Positions 62,149 through 64,000 of a stretch of 64,000 nt of DNA are shown one piece after another. Origin of the DNA: Candidatus Bathyarchaeota archaeon A05DMB-4. GTDB lineage: Archaea; Thermoproteota; Bathyarchaeia; Bathyarchaeales; SOJC01. Position 1 is the stretch's first letter. Every line of letters begins with the position of its first letter. The stretch is from positions 115,448 to 179,447 of the forward strand of contig JABFQO010000002.1 of the NCBI GenBank assembly GCA_019685575.1. The letters run 5' to 3'. The translations under genes were made by a program, and so were the position numbers. Under the pieces are notes generated by a model. It was given only the letters and a program-made list of their open reading frames with translations, did no database searches and was not told where the DNA came from.

Positions 62149-63129
62149 CTAAGAACTGCTGGTTTTCAGTTCCTTTTTTAAGGCTTCTATGAGTGCCGGT
62201 ATGACATCATACAAGTTGCCGACTATAACATAGTCCGCTACTTCGCAGAGTGGTGCTTCAGCATCCTTGTTAATAGCCACGATTATTTGGGAGTCTCGAA
62301 TCCCAGCGACATGTTGAATTACGCCTGAAACCCCGCAGCCAATGTAGAGTGTAGGTTTGATCTTATGCCCCGACAAACCGACCCACTCGCTAAACCATTT
62401 GCGGTCTTCAGCAAGAGGACGCGTGTTGCCGACTTGCCCGCCAAGCAGTTGCGCAAGTTCATCCAGCATCTTAAAATCTTCTTTTTTCTCAACGCCTCTG
62501 CCACCACAGATAACCATGCGTGCTTCTTCGATTTTTACCTGCGAAGCCTCTAACTGTTTGATTTCAACTATTTCGGTCTTTAGTTCTTCAAACGCCATCT
62601 CTGCGAACTCGATCTGACCAGTTCGATCCCAAATTGGCACAGGTTTTTCAAAGGTTCTAGCTGGGATAGTTGCGATTTGAGGTTTCATGTGGAATCGAAT
62701 CGTTGCTGCAGCATTTCCACCGTACACGATGCGCTCCGCCATGAGATTTCCTTGATTGTCTAAACTTAGTTTTGTGCAGTCTGGAACGCATGCGGTTTCA
62801 AGCCGCGTTGCTAGCCGTGCTGCGAGTTCTTTCCCAAATCTTGTGGAGCCAAACAGAATAATGTCCGGAGAATGCTGTTTTGCGAGCGTCGTCAACGCGG
62901 TTAAGTATGGTTCTGCTTGGTATTGTTTTAATTGCGGTTTGTCTACTACAACGACTTTGTCGGCGCCATGCTGAACCAATGTCTGTGCAAGGTTTTGGAC
63001 GTTCGAGCCTAACAAAAGCGCGGTTAATTGTGTTTGCATCTTGTCGGCAAGTTCTCTTCCTTTGCTGAGTAATTCCAAGGCTAATTCATGGTTCTCAGAA
63101 AAAACCCACACGCCCTTAAATTCGCTCAT
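62149..63129 (-). CDS. etfA: Electron transfer flavoprotein alpha subunit
   Basis: A FAD-binding ETF subunit of 326 residues. The N-terminal domain begins MSEFKGVWVFSENHELALEL. The C-terminal FAD domain has RMVICGGRGVEKKEDFKML, GNTRPLAEDRKWFSEWVGLS, KPTLYIGCGVSGVIQHVAGI and INKDAEAPLCEVADYVIVG. ATG 63129 is preferred because GGAAGGTGAG precedes it. It is 7 nt after etfB. It accepts electrons from acyl-CoA dehydrogenase and may pass them to the Hdr complex or a quinone-linked oxidoreductase. Confidence 0.95.
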   Translation of the reverse strand: MSEFKGVWVFSENHELALELLSKGRELADKMQTQLTALLLGSNVQNLAQTLVQHGADKVVVVDKPQLKQYQAEPYLTALTTLAKQHSPDIILFGSTRFGKELAARLATRLETACVPDCTKLSLDNQGNLMAERIVYGGNAAATIRFHMKPQIATIPARTFEKPVPIWDRTGQIEFAEMAFEELKTEIVEIKQLEASQVKIEEARMVICGGRGVEKKEDFKMLDELAQLLGGQVGNTRPLAEDRKWFSEWVGLSGHKIKPTLYIGCGVSGVIQHVAGIRDSQIIVAINKDAEAPLCEVADYVIVGNLYDVIPALIEALKKELKTSSS

Positions 63130-63136
63130 TCTTATC

Positions 63137-63922
63137 TCACCTTCCAACAACGCCTTCTTGAACCAGTGCCTTCACCAGTTTTTCTGCGATTTCAGCTGGA
63201 GTTTCGCCTTTGATTACGATTTTTTTGCGTTCCATTTTTGGCGCCAAAACCTCAACAATCTCCAAGGCTGAAACCAGTTTTTCTTTCGGTATGCCCATGG
63301 CTTCGGCGTTCCACACGACGATTTCTTTCTTGGATGCCTTCATAATCGCCATCAAAGAAGGAATCCGGGGCTCGTTAATTCCCTTAACGACGGTGATCAA
63401 GGCGGGAGTCTTGGCTTTTACTGTTTCAAAGCGATCTTCTAAAACCTTCTCCGCAACAACTACGCCGCTTTCCAAGTTCATCTTGCGAGCATACATAATC
63501 AACGGAATTCCCGATCTCTCTGCAACGCGTTGGCTGGTTATCCCGGTGAAGCTGTCGATTGTTGTTTCTCCGCATAAAATAAGGTCGAACTCGCCTATTT
63601 TTCTGACAGCCTCAGCGAGGATTAACGATGTTACCCGTGTGTCGGTGTTCTGAAACGCTGGATCATTTAGATGGTAGGCTTTGTCTGCACCCATGGCTAG
63701 TGCTTCGCGAAGTGCTGTTTTGGCGTTTTCGTCGCCGATCGTAACCGCGATTATTTCTCCGCCTTGTTTCTCTTTTATGCGAATGGCTTCTTCAAGCGCG
63801 TTCTTGTCTATGTCGCTGATTTTTCGGGGGGCATCAGCGGTAATTAGTTTTCTTGTCGACGGGTCGGCTCTGATTTGAGTTACGTCGACGGCTTGTTTGA
63901 TACAGACGATGATTTTTGGCAT
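63137..63922 (-). CDS. etfB: Electron transfer flavoprotein beta subunit
   Basis: A 261-residue ETF beta subunit. IIVCIKQAVDVTQIRADPST is at the N-terminus, and KNALEEAIRIKEKQGGEIIA and LILCGETTIDSFTGITSQRV follow. The signature loop region VVVAEKVLEDRFETVKAKTP is present. It is the first gene of the etfBA pair. The promoter should lie in the last 78 bases of the window, where A/T-rich sequence (AAAAATAAAC, 63969-63978) is seen. Confidence 0.95.
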   Translation of the reverse strand: MPKIIVCIKQAVDVTQIRADPSTRKLITADAPRKISDIDKNALEEAIRIKEKQGGEIIAVTIGDENAKTALREALAMGADKAYHLNDPAFQNTDTRVTSLILAEAVRKIGEFDLILCGETTIDSFTGITSQRVAERSGIPLIMYARKMNLESGVVVAEKVLEDRFETVKAKTPALITVVKGINEPRIPSLMAIMKASKKEIVVWNAEAMGIPKEKLVSALEIVEVLAPKMERKKIVIKGETPAEIAEKLVKALVQEGVVGR

Positions 63923-64000
63923 TTACAACAGCTCTCTAGGCTGAAGTAGACTATTGTTGCGTTCATTAAAAATAAACTTTTACGATCTATTCGCAAACTT

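Noticed and set aside
1..64000. CRISPR arrays and insertion sequences
   Set aside because: No regularly spaced direct repeats, transposase motifs or paired terminal repeats with target duplications were seen. The three 88-nt copies are too far apart to be an array.

Overview
The window is archaeal chromosome. Supporting genes include a TATA-binding protein, aIF-2, aEF-2, an archaeal RNA polymerase operon, CTP-dependent riboflavin kinase, an archaeal-type signal peptidase, class III (pilin) signal peptides with a prepilin peptidase, and HdrABC. RNA polymerase subunit A is one unsplit gene. Together with HdrABC, ADP-forming acyl-CoA synthetase and an F420-ligase-like protein, this suggests a Bathyarchaeia-like member of the TACK group. 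That placement is inference from gene content, not a tree.

Layout. 0-3.4 kb: a TadA/TadB/TadC-like secretion or pilus assembly operon on the minus strand. 3.5-8 kb: aIF-2, tRNA-Cys(GCA), aEF-2. 8-10.7 kb: an anchored cyclophilin and an ABC-2 exporter. 10.9-13.2 kb: a virus-like patch with three tiny minus-strand genes, a phage-type portal protein and a small membrane protein. 14.1-17.9 kb: an APH-family kinase, an APS-kinase-like protein, and two tail-to-tail paralogous nucleotidyltransferase-fold proteins, one split by an in-frame TAG. 18-24.6 kb: a metallo-hydrolase, PyrE, TBP, signal peptidase, a small zinc ribbon and an Lhr-type helicase. 24.7-28.8 kb: an accessory patch with a frameshifted membrane gene, a radical SAM/SPASM protein, a zinc protein, a decayed TIR-like gene and two copies of an ~88-nt repeat. 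28.9-36.4 kb: inositol phosphate synthase, riboflavin kinase, an acyl-CoA synthetase subunit, an F420-ligase-like protein, and a divergent NikR/ECF pair sharing a clear palindromic operator. 36.5-39.3 kb: a surface and pilin cluster with prepilin peptidase. 39.4-47.7 kb: rpoB, unsplit rpoA, L30e, NusA. 47.8-50.4 kb: a DNA methylase broken by a frameshift and a stop, followed by the third copy of the repeat. 50.4-57.8 kb: an Lrp regulator, a DegT aminotransferase, DUF2061, and HdrA (with an inserted GltD-like module), HdrC and HdrB. 58-64 kb: a lactate permease, acyl-CoA dehydrogenase, SDR and EtfAB.

How the genes fit together. The last 12 kb reads as an organic-acid or acyl-CoA oxidation block. 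LctP would import lactate, the acyl-CoA dehydrogenase would pass electrons to ETF, and the HdrABC complex could link flavin and NAD(P)H electrons to thiols or ferredoxin. The most unusual signals are the three-copy ~88-nt element, which sits downstream of genes in one fixed orientation and next to broken genes; the amber-split nucleotidyltransferase; the orphan portal gene; the NikR-controlled ECF-type membrane protein; and the HdrA-GltD fusion. No CRISPR array, rRNA or intact insertion sequence was seen.
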